Positions 12,307-23,289 of a DNA stretch of 64,000 bases are shown here, piece after piece. Made by a program: the position numbers and the translations under genes. The stretch is from Lycorma delicatula. Taxonomy: Eukaryota > Arthropoda > Insecta > Hemiptera > Fulgoridae. Numbering within the stretch: the first letter of the stretch is position 1; each line of letters opens with the position of its first letter. The stretch lies in assembly GCF_047948215.1 (NCBI RefSeq), contig NC_134465.1, positions 50,747,946 to 50,811,945 of the forward strand, in the 5' to 3' direction. The notes beneath the pieces were generated by a model that saw only the letters and a list, made by a program, of their open reading frames with translations, searched no databases and had not been told where the DNA came from.

Positions 12307-12908
12307 AAATTTTCATTTTGTAATTATCTTTGTGTGGTTTGTTTCTATGAGGTGATTTACAAAATTTGGTTCTCTGGTTATTATTGTACTTTAATATGTC
12401 CCTGTAAACACAAACGTCGAGGCGGCTGGAACATTTATCCTATCACCACATCTCCACCATCAAAATGTCTCAGCACGAGCCATTAATATTTATGTGTCAA
12501 ACATGAAGCAAAAAATTCCAATTTATATTAGATTGGTTCTCATAGAATATATTATTTGATTGCATATTTTAAACTTTTTAATGTTTTTCAAGACAGATAA
12601 TTTTAACAACAAAGCTACCTGATATTTAACTGAAATAAAAACTAGTAATTAATTCTGAAAGGTCTCTATAAAAATAAAAAGTTTTTTTAATAAGAAAATT
12701 TGAGTCGTTAAATATTTAATAATTTAAAAATATTATCACTTTTTCGTAGTATTATTACTTTTAACAGCATTTTTATATTTTAAATGAAAAATAAAATAAA
12801 TTAAGAACTTTTAATTATTGTTATCTTTTAAATTTTTTTTTTTGTATTTCTATATACTCGTATATTTAAAGTAATACTTGTAATATATTTAATTTTTTTT
12901 TTTTACAG

Positions 12909-13018
12909 GCAACATCAATTCATTAAGTCCAAACCACTTCATATCTGCTAAGAATAATTCACAGATGAGACGATCTGTTTCGCTTGATAATTGTGATTTA
13001 CCTTCAACTAGCCAGTGA
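12909..13018 (+). CDS. Terminal coding exon of the same gene
   Basis: A T-rich tract ending tttttttttttacag precedes the exon. Its first two bases complete the split glycine codon, giving GNINSLSPNHFISAKNN, SQMRRSVSLDNCDLPSTSQ and TGA at 13016-13018. RRSVSL matches the basophilic-kinase/14-3-3 type consensus (inference). The three exons join in one frame without a stop over 117 residues, which is strong evidence against chance. The protein was not recognised; it reads as the disordered C-terminus of a larger protein, with the catalytic or binding domains outside what I can identify. Confidence 0.9.
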
Positions 13019-13518
13019 TGATATCATTAACATATTATAATTATATCATATAAAATTATAACTAATAAAATGATTATAATTTAATTGAAAGTAGTTATAT
13101 CGGAGTAGCTGATGGTAATAATTAGATTATAATTAACATCGATTATTTTATGCTATTATCTGTGTGATGATTATTCGCTACCAAGTTTATATACTGAATT
13201 ATTATGCTATTAATATTATATTATTGACTATAAAGATAAACTATAACAAATTTTTAATTATTATTTCAAATAATGTAATATAAAATTTAAATATTTTTTA
13301 GTCATTAAAATTGTGATATTTAAGTTTTCTTTTTTTTAATTCTAATCATGTATGTTTTTTATTATGTATTTACATTGATTTTTTAAGTTTTTTTTAAATT
13401 TAGTTTTTCTATTATTAATTTTTTTGTTAGTTTGTAGTTAATTATTTTGTAAATATGTGTGATGATACAATAATAATATTATGCATTTATTTAATTAATA
13501 TTAGTTTGATCTTTTTCA
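13019..13518 (+). other. 3' untranslated region of the gene
   Basis: About 500 bp of AT-rich sequence between the stop codon and the best poly(A) signal, with no competing open frame. Extent is inferred from the signal at 13519, not from transcript data. Confidence 0.6.
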
Positions 13519-13542
13519 AATAAATATGTGTTTTGTTGTTGA
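13519..13542 (+). terminator. Poly(A) signal AATAAA with GT-rich downstream element
   Basis: AATAAA at 13519-13524 is followed directly by tatgtgttttgttgttg, the GT-rich stretch expected just past a cleavage site. Many other AATAAA words occur in this AT-rich DNA, so the call rests on the combination and on the position about 500 bp after the stop codon. Confidence 0.6.
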
Positions 13543-13545
13543 CTA

Positions 13546-14403
13546 TTCTCCAAGATTACTGAATTTTTTATATTGCTGTAACATATTGATTTTCTTTTAT
13601 TGGCTGAATATTAAAGAATTTAAGGGGATGTTTGACCTATATAATTAACTATTTCAGCTTGTATGCTGATGTGATTTGCTTTTTATTTTGAAAAATTTTT
13701 ACTTTTATGAACAGTTAAGTAGTGTTTGCCAAACGTTTAAAAATCGTATGATCTATCAAATGATTGTAGTTCTCCTCTATATGTACACGTACATACATAT
13801 ATGCGCATGTATTAATTTATTTGTTATGTATATCTTTTACAATATAATATATGCACCAAAGTAAGCTGAATTGAATGTTTTTATCAAATATAATCAGTGT
13901 TTTTATGTAGAATGCTCAAATATTTTGAAAATTTAGGATACAGAACAGCTAGGTGATTTAGAATAAATAATTTGTATACTGATCGATTGTGTAATTTATG
14001 ACAGGTATTGTTATCTAAATAATGCGTTTTTTTGTAGTAAAATACATTTATGCCGTGCATATGGTAAGTAAATGCCACATCCACTATTGTTTATTAAAAC
14101 TGATACCAATGTAAAGCAGCATAAATAAAATGTAATACAATAGCATAAGTAAAAAAAAATTACACTATAAAAAAAGAAATTTTGATCAGGACAAAATTTT
14201 TTTAACAAAAAATGTATTGTAACAAATATTGTCAACATATTTGTAATAATTAACATGGAACCAATTGAATGCTGCAGAGTACTGTTTGGGAATCCTCTTA
14301 AAATTATTTAGTTTTATTCTCACATTACCATATGTTGATTTATTATTACTAGTTATGTCAACATGTAATCTTTCTTTTCTTTTATAGATAATTTTACAGA
14401 TAT
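13546..14403. other. No gene seen
   Basis: AT-rich sequence; the open frames at 13676-13864 and on the minus strand at 13884-14256 are of random composition, rich in Leu/Ile/Phe/Tyr from T-rich DNA, and carry no motif. Confidence 0.5.
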
Positions 14404-14411
14404 TTTATTTT

Positions 14412-14994
14412 GCTATTAATGAAGTAGGCAATCTACCTCTGTAGTTAGTTTAGATGGCGCCACGGAAACACTATATGGAAGTAAGAAAATAAATACAAAA
14501 AATAATGAATAAATGGAGTAATTTAAGAATAAATTAACCTTGCTCATGTTATAATTGTAAATATAAATTTCCATTAACCAAACTTAACCTAAGCTCGCTT
14601 CGCTCGCTAATGTTGTCTCGTGAGCGAAGTTAAGTTTGGTTAGATTATATTTATAATTTCAGTGTTAATTAAATAAAAATAATTCCATTTATTCTTAAAT
14701 TGGTCCATTATTCATTCTTTTTTGTATTTATTTTCTTATTTCAATATAGTGTTTCAGTGATGCCATTTTTTTTTTTTTTTTTTTTTTAACCTCTGGGACC
14801 ATTGTTAGGTATTGCTAAAGAGGATGAGATGAATGATTTGTAGCGTGTATGAAAATGCCATGCCTGAGCAAGATTTGAACCTGGGACCTCCAGATGAAAG
14901 GCCGAGATGCTACCACTCACGCCACAGAGGCCTGCAGTGGTGCCATCTAAGAAATAACTAACTACACAGGTAGATCGCCTATTACATTAATACC
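14412..14994. mobile_element. Second MITE of family M, split by a SINE
   Basis: Left end gctattaatgaagtagg pairs with the complement of the right end cctattacattaatacc. Pairing continues along arms of roughly 150-200 bp (ggcaatctacct..., aaacactatat..., aataaatacaaaa...). An exact 8-bp duplication tttatttt flanks it (14404-14411, 14995-15002). The core at 14575-14645 repeats the taaccaaactta...gctcgcttcgctcgc palindrome found in the 11862 element. The termini also align with that element (ggtaNtNatgtaNta). Its right arm is interrupted by the SINE at 14767-14934; without it the element is about 400 bp. No coding capacity. Confidence 0.9.
14767..14934 (-). mobile_element. SINE-1 inserted in the MITE right arm
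   Basis: Full-length reverse copy: T tail 14767-14787, aacctctgggaccattg, ggtattgctaaagagg, atgccatgcctgagc, a B-box complement tttgaacctggg and head ending cgccacagaggcc. The MITE arm is duplicated at the junctions: cagtgatgccat (14755-14766) and cagtggtgccat (14935-14946), 11 of 12 bases identical. This dates the SINE insertion after the MITE insertion. Confidence 0.93.
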
Positions 14995-15002
14995 TTTATT
15001 TT

Positions 15003-17084
15003 TAAATAATTTTATAAATGAGATTGATTTGTCTCAGATTTATCATTAAATGATTATTAGAGCAATAAAGTCTTAAAATTAGACTATTTAATTGGCATCA
15101 GTTGATAAAAATATCTATAAATATAAATGGTCATTATTATTAGTTAATCACTGTACATCTATGTAACTTAACAATATATAAAGTCATTGAATGTTCTTTG
15201 TCAATTACTTTTATGAATATGTGAATCATTTTCTAAAATATTGTATGTAGATTAAGTTAGATAAACAAAAAGACACAGTTTTTATCTATATATAAATAAA
15301 ATTATTCTGACACAATGAGTAAATAATGGGCAGATAAATCTAAAAACGTTTTTATTAATTTTATTTCAAAATAATATTCAATTTAAGTAACATATAAGTA
15401 TAAAATTAGTTTTATTTTATAACAAAGTTTGCGGGATAAATTTTATTTACCAGAATTTGATGTTCAAAACAAATAAAAAAATGTTAACCCTAGAATTGAA
15501 AGCAATTGATTTTTTTTATTTTAGTTTTGTTTCTCTACTGATGCTAACTGCAAAAAAAAAAACAGTTACATAGTTCTTACAATAATCAATACTTTATCCT
15601 TCAGATTCCCATGCCTCATTTTCAACCTTATCATTTTGTAAGTTGTTACAAAGTGAAATCACCTAACTATTCATGTGCTAAACATTTGAATTGCAATTAC
15701 AATACATTTATTTTATTGTTATTTTTATTTATTTATTATAAATCATATAAATTTGTGAAAACAAGTAGCTGTTGTTTCTATTTTTTGTTTTGTATTATTT
15801 TGAGCAAATTTTAATCATATTGGGGAAAAAATTAAAAAATGTTATTTTCATGCAAAAAAAAAACAATAAACAATTTTAAATTATTAATAAATTAGTTCTA
15901 TTATTGATTTAATTATTTCCAGTAATTTTTTAAACATTACTTCATAAAATTCTATTTCAGTTTAACAATAAAATTCATATAATAAATACCATTTAATAAA
16001 TGCTGTTTTTCAACAATTAAGTAATTTTAAATTTACTTGATAGTAGAATAATTAAAAAAAATAATAATTGTACTTATAATTGCTTTAATCTACTGGTAAA
16101 AAATATTTTTAGAATCCATTATCATTGTTATTAAGTTTTATTATTTTTCAAAACTTTGTAATATATTAATTTATATAATTATTGTCATTACTAGCTAAAA
16201 AAAAATAAAAGTAAACTAATTATCGTGACATTTTTCATGTAGAAAAAAATTAATTTCTTGTCAAAAACAAAAAATAAAGGAATTGTAATTCATTTTTAAC
16301 CTTATTGCTGGAATGAATAAATATTTAATGTTTTAATCCTTCATAAAACTAAAATTATTAATTAAAAAAGTACCTGTTATTAAAATTACTGATAGTTTTA
16401 TCAAAAACGATTCCATTCTTTTTCTCTGATGTTAAATAATGTTACTTTCATAATGTTATATACATTATTATGCAAAACATGAAAGCAAAGCAAAAATCTG
16501 TGTAAAGTTAAAGAAATATTTTGACAAACTTATCCAATTTTATTCTAAAAAAAAAAAAAAGAAATGTATGTACTAGATTTGTATTATTTATGAATAGTAA
16601 ATCAGAAATACAATAAGTAGATTCAGTCATTGTTTTGTAAATTAAAACAATTTCACCAGCTAATAATTCACAAACGAAAAATATATAAACTATAATATTC
16701 TCTTTTGATAGGAGAATTTAGTATTTGATCTTACACTGTTGGTTGTATATAAATGTGTGGCGAGTTCTTAAATAGTTGTTAATATTAAAAATCATATAAC
16801 AGCTCTAGGAACAGATTAGTTTTTGACATTTACCAGTGTGATTCCTGCGGTTATCTGTTAAGATAATAATAGCAATTCTTATGTAGAGAGTGCGTAGTTA
16901 ACAGTCGATGAGGCTTGATGTTCAAGCTCTTCTTTAATGTTGTATATATATTTTAATATATTAATACAATATGTATGAAAAAGAATGACCCTATTTCAAA
17001 CAGATATATTTTGTAAGAAAAATATTTTATGTGATATATATGTAAGACAAATTACATTCTATTCAAAAACGTTTAAAATTTCAC
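15003..17084. other. AT-rich DNA, no gene seen
   Basis: Homopolymer runs and A/T repeats only. The 67-codon frame at 15611-15814 is a chance frame in T-rich DNA with no motif. The stretch 16730-16930 is less AT-biased but has no consistent coding frame or splice pair. Confidence 0.5.
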
Positions 17085-17717
17085 TAATCAAGTTATAAAT
17101 GTTCTATATGCCCTCCAACTGCTACATAACAAACAGATAACAACAAGATGATTGCTGAATTCTTCCACAATGAGTTGCAGACAGTCTCTTTTGTTACAGA
17201 AGTTATTGCAGCTTTGATCCTGATTTTTAGCTCATCCAAATCAGCAGGTAAAGATGGAACATAAACACTTTGTTACATATCCCAATAAGAAAAAATTATA
17301 CAATGTAATCAATGGGGATGTTGAAAGCTAAAAGTGTAGTGCCAAGTCTTGGGCTCCTGTACACGCTACCCAGCATCAAGGCATGTTTCATATGTTTAAT
17401 TTGGAAACAGACGAGCTTAGTTGTGCTGATGTCGCTAAGCCCCATCTTTTTGAAAAATGAATTCTTCAGTGTCTTCATTTAAAAGCCAGTCTTGTAGCAT
17501 TTCAAGATAATACCAATTGTAGTACATTGTATTTCAAGATAACAATGTAACTTTATAAAACTTTCCCTGTTTCCTTTAAAAAAAGAAAAGGCTATACATT
17601 TTTGAAAACAAAACCCTATATAAACCATTAACTTTTGGTGAATCTTTCTCCTCTGTACAATTTCATGCAGATTCTCAAGTTCCCATATGCGAACATTGTG
17701 AAATGAAACTTTATTAC
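17085..17717 (-). pseudogene. Tc1/mariner-like transposase, C-terminal half
   Basis: On the minus strand the reading is NKVSFHNVRIWELENLHEIV, then a VHxxRxxPK-like stretch, a FQKDGA block (for FQQDGA) at about 17445-17460, and a decayed SPDLTPxDFFLWGY region. It ends with VYVPSLPADLDELKIRI and the characteristic VAVGGHIE end near 17090-17120. Frames change several times and stops occur. It continues, across the inserted element at 17722-18960, into the N-terminal half at 18965-19384. A different lineage from the copy at 7.5-8.4 kb. Confidence 0.9.
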
Positions 17718-17721
17718 TTAA

Positions 17722-18960
17722 CCCTGGTTTGGTCAACCTTATTTTATCCCCGTGAACGGTCAACTGTATAGGAGAAATCTAATACTTCATAAAATGTTAT
17801 TTGCCTTAAAATGTCACTTTTAGTTGGCAAATGGCCTAATTATTAGTTTTTCTTTGTTTGAAAGTTGTTTCATTACAGTTTACTTAATTTTATATTTTTA
17901 ATAATAAAAATAAAAATGGTTTTTTGTGTTTTTTATATTTAATTTTTTATGATTATGTATTTTAATTACCAAAGCTACCCTTTTATACTTTCTACGCTCA
18001 TTTCAAATTTCTACATTTCTCATAAAATCTAATGGCTCTTATTAGCTGGTGAAATCTTCTTTCAGACATCACAGCTCTAAAATACTCGGGTTCACCATAA
18101 TTTTTTCAAACTTTGGCAGTGTTCAAATGGTTGGCTTTCTTTACACCTAACATGTACAGGACTCCAAAAAATGCTAAGATTTCCTTGAAACTTGTAGGTT
18201 GGTAATCTAAGATTCCACAAGAATAGTTAGCTCTCATTTCTGTGAGTTGCTCATTTGTAAATTGGACAATCTTTCCTTTAGTTTGGTCAGAAAAAAATAT
18301 TTTCCAATAATCAAAAATCTGCGTACAATCTTTGGCAGGAGGTTTTACTTATGGGAGTTTTGTGACAATATTTTGTTTTGATATTTTTTAGCAGAAACTG
18401 ATTTATAGAGTTGCCATTCAGTAATTCCATCCTTTCCGATATACTGCAGTTCACATTGAACTGGTCTTTTTTATACAAACAGCAGTCCCTATTGCTGAAG
18501 AAAAACAAATGCTCACTGTGTTATTATTTTCTTGTTCATCCTCACTGTTTGATTATTCTGTATCCGAGTTACGAATGTTTAGGTAAAGAATCATTTTCAC
18601 TATCAGTTTCATTTTCAAGTAGTGCAGCATTTTCTGATTCCATAATCAGGTTTTCTTGCTGTAATAAATTTTATTCACTTCACTGATACAAGCAGTTATA
18701 CAAAACACAAATAACGAATCAATGCTAAATAAATTATACAAAATAAATAATTGAAAAAAAAACTCAAAAAATACAAACACAATCAATCAAATATGTAGAA
18801 CAACTCTAACAGTAGGAGGAACTTGATCGGTCAACTGTGTATATTGCTAGTAACTACACTAAGATGGTGGGGTTTGAGGCTTGTCAGACGCGAAATAAAA
18901 GAGTTTTCGTTAGAGTAACTTTTTCGTTAGGCTAAATCTAACAGATTGACTGATTGCGGA
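17722..18960 (-). mobile_element. piggyBac-like element, internally deleted, inserted at TTAA
   Basis: Bounded by TTAA at 17718-17721 and 18961-18964. The left terminus reads TTAACCCTGG, the classical piggyBac type. The right terminus, read inward, is TTAATCCGC, and the first 22 bases of the two ends match at 13 positions including gtcaa. Inside, minus strand, is the N-terminal part of a transposase: an acidic segment (about 18600-18680, SENAALLENETDSEND), GKDGITEW (about 18420), then QIFDYWKIFFSDQ and IVQFTNEQLTEMRANYS (18200-18330). FKEILAFFGVLYMLGVKK and ERRFHQLIRAIRFYEK follow, the start of the DDE_Tnp_1_7 fold, ending near 17970. The catalytic aspartates of the full-length protein are not present. 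At 1.24 kb it is about half the usual size. Confidence 0.93.
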
Positions 18961-18964
18961 TTAA

Positions 18965-19384
18965 ATGAAATGTTGCTTCATCACTAAAAATTAACCACAG
19001 TAAAAGAACTTATCAGCTTATCGTCTTTTAGAACTAAGAGCATATCATAGAAATCTTAATGTTTTCTTTTATCATTTACATGAAGATCGTGTACTGGTTG
19101 TAACCGATACGTTCTGAAATGCAAGTGTCATCTTAACACATGCCAGTCATATGGATTGCAAGTACTCAGCTAGCACAACTAATGAACTTTTTCAGCTTTC
19201 GCTGAAAAGCCTCTTGATTCATTGTACATTTCTTCTGAAATGATCTCTGTGGACTCTTCCGTTTACATAAACGCCCCAATTCCTCATATTGTTTGTCAAC
19301 AAAGAATGTCTTTAGCCGATGTGGATCAATCCTGAAATGCACTCTGAACTGTTATTATGACTTTATCTTGCTAAATTGTTAAAC
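18965..19384 (-). pseudogene. Tc1/mariner-like transposase, N-terminal half
   Basis: Minus strand, with frame changes: a degenerate N-terminal region, then FRTYRLQPVHDLHVNDKRKH (about 19070-19130) and FSDEATFHL at the edge (18965-18990), containing the first catalytic aspartate. The reading resumes directly at 17717 after removal of the inserted element. The upstream N-terminus and terminal repeats were not resolved. Confidence 0.88.
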
Positions 19385-19726
19385 ATAAAATGTTTTCTGT
19401 TGTGTAGACTCAGTGTTGTTCATAACTAATTTTATTTATTTATCATATGGCACGTGCACATGATTTCACTATATATAATAAGACAGACAAAAAAAAAAAA
19501 TAGAGAATTTTAAAAACCATACAAATCATAAAAAGAGAAATAAAGAATTATTATTGTCCAGGTTAAACAATTAGTAAATACTAAAATTATAAACACACAT
19601 TCAGTTTTAAAACATATTTAATTGCAACGTCTATTGCATTCTGCAAGGCTGTTTGAGGGCAAGAGGTTTCGCCCTTACACAGGAAAGTTTCCAGCATTGG
19701 TGAGGTTAGGTCTCCAAGTTTTGTTC
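19385..19726 (-). mobile_element. Retroelement 3' end, copy 1 (family E)
   Basis: A 342-bp block nearly identical to 20050-20389. Both share the same left boundary (ataaaatgttttctg) and run to ttttgttc. On the minus strand the right part would be C-terminal coding sequence and the rest a 3' UTR containing AATAAA words. Sharing one 3' end with different 5' truncation points is typical of a non-LTR element; a local duplication is the alternative. It abuts the Tc1-like pseudogene. Confidence 0.7.
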
Positions 19727-19895
19727 ACATACAGTAAATTTACATATTGAAAAATATATCTATTATTAAATACACACTAAAATCTACCGCTTATATATAA
19801 TAAATACACAACTCAATGTACAAATAGTAATATAAACTAAGTATTAATTTCTCAAGCATTATACCGTTTATATGTTAAATAAATAAATGAACAAC

Positions 19896-20027
19896 TAATG
19901 TAATCCACCTTACCAGCACAGTAATATGCACTCTCGATCTTTCAGCTTAAAATTAGTTAAAATTTAAAAACAGTCATTTCTGTTTTTACCAGCACATATC
20001 AATGTGCTGGTAAGGTGGATTACATTA
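19896..20027. repeat. 132-bp inverted-repeat element
   Basis: Perfect 25-bp inverted arms at 19896-19920 and 20003-20027, containing taatgtaatccacc and ttaccagcaca. A further ttaccagcacata copy at 19987-19999 makes a second, short hairpin with the right arm. The spacer has no coding potential. The word gtaaggtggattac recurs at 29905-29918. Confidence 0.85.
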
Positions 20028-20049
20028 ATTATTAATTTAAACTATTATT

Positions 20050-20585
20050 ATAAAATGTTTTCTGTTGTGTAGACTCAGTGTTGTTCATAACTAATTTTAT
20101 TTATTTATCATATGGCACGTGCACATGATTTCACTATATATAATAAGACAGACAAAAAAAAAATAGAGAATTTAAAAAACCATACAAATCATAAAAGGAG
20201 AAATAAAGAATTATTATTGTCCAGGTTAAACAATTAGTAAATACTAAAATTATAAACACACATTCAGTTTTAAAACATATTTAATTGCAACGTCTATTGC
20301 ATTCTGCAAGGCTGTTTGAGGGCAAGAGGTTTCGCCCTTACACAGGAAAGTTTCCAGCATTGGTGAGGTTAGATCTCCAAGTTTTGTTCCCAGAAATCTA
20401 TCAAATTGAACCCCAATGCAGCCAGCTCCTCGACAGTTCTCATAGGTGGTCTCTTAGATTGCTGTCTATCTTTATTCAGATCGGCTATGTCTTGGTGTAT
20501 GGGGAGCCCTATATATGTGTGTACTCTCGAAGAAGAGCTGCCTTACGACAGAGATCAGGATGGGATATATGAATCAATATAGGCA
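20050..20585 (-). mobile_element. Retroelement 3' end, copy 2 (family E)
   Basis: Repeats copy 1 for 340 bp, then extends further. Minus-strand reading gives THTYIGLPIHQDIADLNKD, then RQQSKRPPMRTVEELAALGF and NLIDFWEQNLE before a stop near 20367. This resembles the short tail after the reverse transcriptase in jockey-type elements (GLPI/GIPL followed by a basic segment), but I cannot place it with certainty. The 95-codon plus-strand frame at 20285-20572 is its shadow. Confidence 0.6.
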
Positions 20586-21178
20586 GCCAAATGGTGGAGG
20601 TCGATCTTAATGTTTATAACTGATGTTTACATATGTTTGAGCTTTAGTATTGCAATCTGGTGGCCAGTACTGGAAACTCTAGATATGCACTTACAAATAC
20701 TGAAAATTTCATTCACTGAATGTGCATAGTATAATCAAGTCATTCTGTTTGATATACACTGTTTAATATACTAAGATACAATTATTTCAGATCACTATTC
20801 ACCACCAATTATTTTTCTTTATCATAGAAAAATAATCTTTCTTATAAAAATAATAGTTAATTTTAAAAACTGATTATTTTTAGGTGATTAAATTTTAATT
20901 TATTTGTATTTAAATATTTCTATCATGAATTATTATTTCTTTATAAATTATTCATTAGTTATGTTATAATAAGTGCATTGTTATATCACTAAAACATAAT
21001 TTTGTTTTAATACAGATTTTTATGAACTTAAAAATAATAGAAAATTTAATTTAATAATCTAGTTTAATTAAAATTGTTTTTATAACTCTTTAAAATGAAA
21101 ATTTGAATGCATAATATTATTTATGATTTGAGCAGTATATTTTGGTAAAGACAATTTTTTTTAATGTCTGTATTATTT
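20586..21178. other. No gene seen
   Basis: AT-rich sequence with no repeat family or splice-bounded open stretch recognised. Confidence 0.5.
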
Positions 21179-21234
21179 TGTGTGTATGTGTATGTGTATG
21201 CGTATGCGTGCGCGCGCGTGTGTGTGTGTGTGTA
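21179..21234. repeat. (TG)n/(CG)n compound microsatellite
   Basis: Alternating purine-pyrimidine tract: tgtgtatg units, then gcgtgcgcgcgcg, then (tg)n. The 56-bp alternating run has Z-DNA-forming composition. Confidence 0.95.
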
Positions 21235-21805
21235 AATATTATATTTTATGGATTAGCTTTATAAAATAATTGGATAATTTTCTTACATGTTTTTGTGTGT
21301 TTAACTGTTATAGTGAATTCAGTATGAGCTTTTTTTTTGTTTGTTTTAATTATCTTGTAGATTTAAGGCAGTATTTTTTTTCTCTGTTATTTTAGAAGTA
21401 GTTATTATTATAGATTTATGTATATTATTGTTCTGAGTATGAGCTGTATCTCAAGAAATTATGTTAAAAAACAAGCATAAAAAATGTTTGAATAATCATC
21501 ATTGTTTTATGAAAAAAAATTTACTTTTTATTTTATAAACTGGAATATTTTATGTTAAAAATAATGATTCATTGATACGTAGGTTGAAATCATAAATTTT
21601 TTGTTTTGTTTCAATTTGTCAAACTTTCAATTGCCTTTCCAATTCAATTGACTTTCAATTTGTCAGTTTTCTTTCAGTTGTCTGTACTTTTTTTATTTTG
21701 CTCTCTTTTCACATATATTATGATGATTAACTATTATAAAAATTTTCAAACATTTTACACGAATAGAGGATCACTTTCATGGATGCTGCTTTCACAGTGC
21801 ACCTG

Positions 21806-21823
21806 ATGATGATGATGATGATG
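21806..21823. repeat. (GAT)n microsatellite
   Basis: Six GAT units in a row following cacct; it lies at the end of a chance 66-codon frame. Confidence 0.9.
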
Positions 21824-22689
21824 TATGTAGAGAATAAATGCTTTTTGCCAGTGAATTGAAATCTGAGTACCATTTTCTTGTGCCATTATTTAAGGATTTA
21901 AAAAAAAAACTTTGTAATCATTGTTGCTGTACTGAAAGCAAATATTTCCTGACACAATTCTGTGGAAGAAGCATACCTTGCATACTTTCTTTATGACAAA
22001 TTATTTTTTAAAAATATAGTTTTATAGTATGTATCCACAGTGATAATGATTCCATAATTAAAAATTAGATTTATGATGATACAGTACATTATAATGTTTT
22101 TCCTTCTCAGAAAAATAATATAATTTTTATCTTAACTTTCTATCATTCATAATATTTTTATTTGTAAAGGTTAAAAATTTTCTGCAATAAAATTTATTTT
22201 CCCTATTAAGAACCAAATTGCTACTCAAACTTCAAGATTGGCAAAGTTGCTAGAATTAAAAAAAAAAAAAATTATAAACGTAGTCAGAAATCCAGAAAAA
22301 AAGCTTTTATATTGAGAAGGAAATAATTATATTTAGTACACATCTGTTTTTGAAAAGTTTTATTTTCTTCTTTTTTTTTTTTAAATACCTACAGTTTGTA
22401 GAACATCAACTACAAAGGAATTATACTATTTCATTAAAAATATGTACATGTACGTACATCTCATTTTAATTCCAAGAACTAATTGGTAGTGTTTTTAAAA
22501 GAAAAATTATAGAGAAAGTTCTTTTATATTCACCTTGTCAGATTAAATTCTCTAATAAATTATTTCTCATAAAATGCTGAATTGTAATTAAATGTTAAAA
22601 GTATTTATTGTTTTAAAACAAATTACTTTTCTTTAAAATAATAATTTTTTAAATCGAAATAATTTTTTGTAATTCCAATTTGTAATTCT

Positions 22690-23285
22690 TCATCCTTCAG
22701 GGCATTGGTGAATTGCTATTCCGATCTCAAAATAATGTCTCAATCTGTTACCAATGCTTCCTTGGTCTTCCCACTTCTCTTACAGGTATCATTTTTAGAA
22801 CCAGTCTTGTACAACATATCACAGATCTTAGAAATCACATTTTCAATGTTTATATTCTGCTCTTATGCTTTGTACTAGGCATCCACATCTCTGAACTGTG
22901 TAATAAAACTAATATGGTTATAGTTTTATAAAATTTTAATCTGGTCTTTTTCGTAGTCTTATTTATCAGTGTTTGCTGGATTGTTCCACATATTGACTGG
23001 AGCTTGTGCAGTTTATTCAGATCAGCGTCATATGTAACGACTCAACCCAGCTAACAGAAATGAGATAACTGCTCTATTAATTTGTTATCTGTAACTATTT
23101 TCATATGAACTGGTTGTTTCTCCAAGAAAGCCACCAGTTTGGTCTTTTGTGCAGAAATTCTTATATTGTAGTCTGTTTACAGCTCTTTAATGCTCATATT
23201 CATTTTGCTATATAATAACTTGGTCGTTATCGTCAGCGAATTCTTTACAATTGATCCTTGATTGTCAGTGAAGGTGATTCCTTAA
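22690..23285 (-). mobile_element. LINE fragment (family C), reverse-transcriptase pseudogene
   Basis: Minus-strand reading gives the catalytic block as FTDNQ (for FADDQ) near 23255, then YNIRISAQKTKLVAF and QPVHMKIVTDNKLIEQLSHF (about 23080-23150). KLHKLQSICGTI and LKFYKTITILVLLHSSEMW follow further on, ending in VGRPRKHW near 22730. This is the palm-thumb-C-terminus of a reverse transcriptase of a third lineage (YLG/ICGTI type). The catalytic residues are mutated and frames shift. 5' part absent; no target duplication found. Confidence 0.85.
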
Positions 23286-23289
23286 ACAT

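Noticed and set aside
19385..20389. LTR pair of a miniature LTR retrotransposon
   Set aside because: The direct repeats lack TG...CA ends, a primer-binding site and a polypurine tract, and the right copy continues past the repeat as coding-like sequence.
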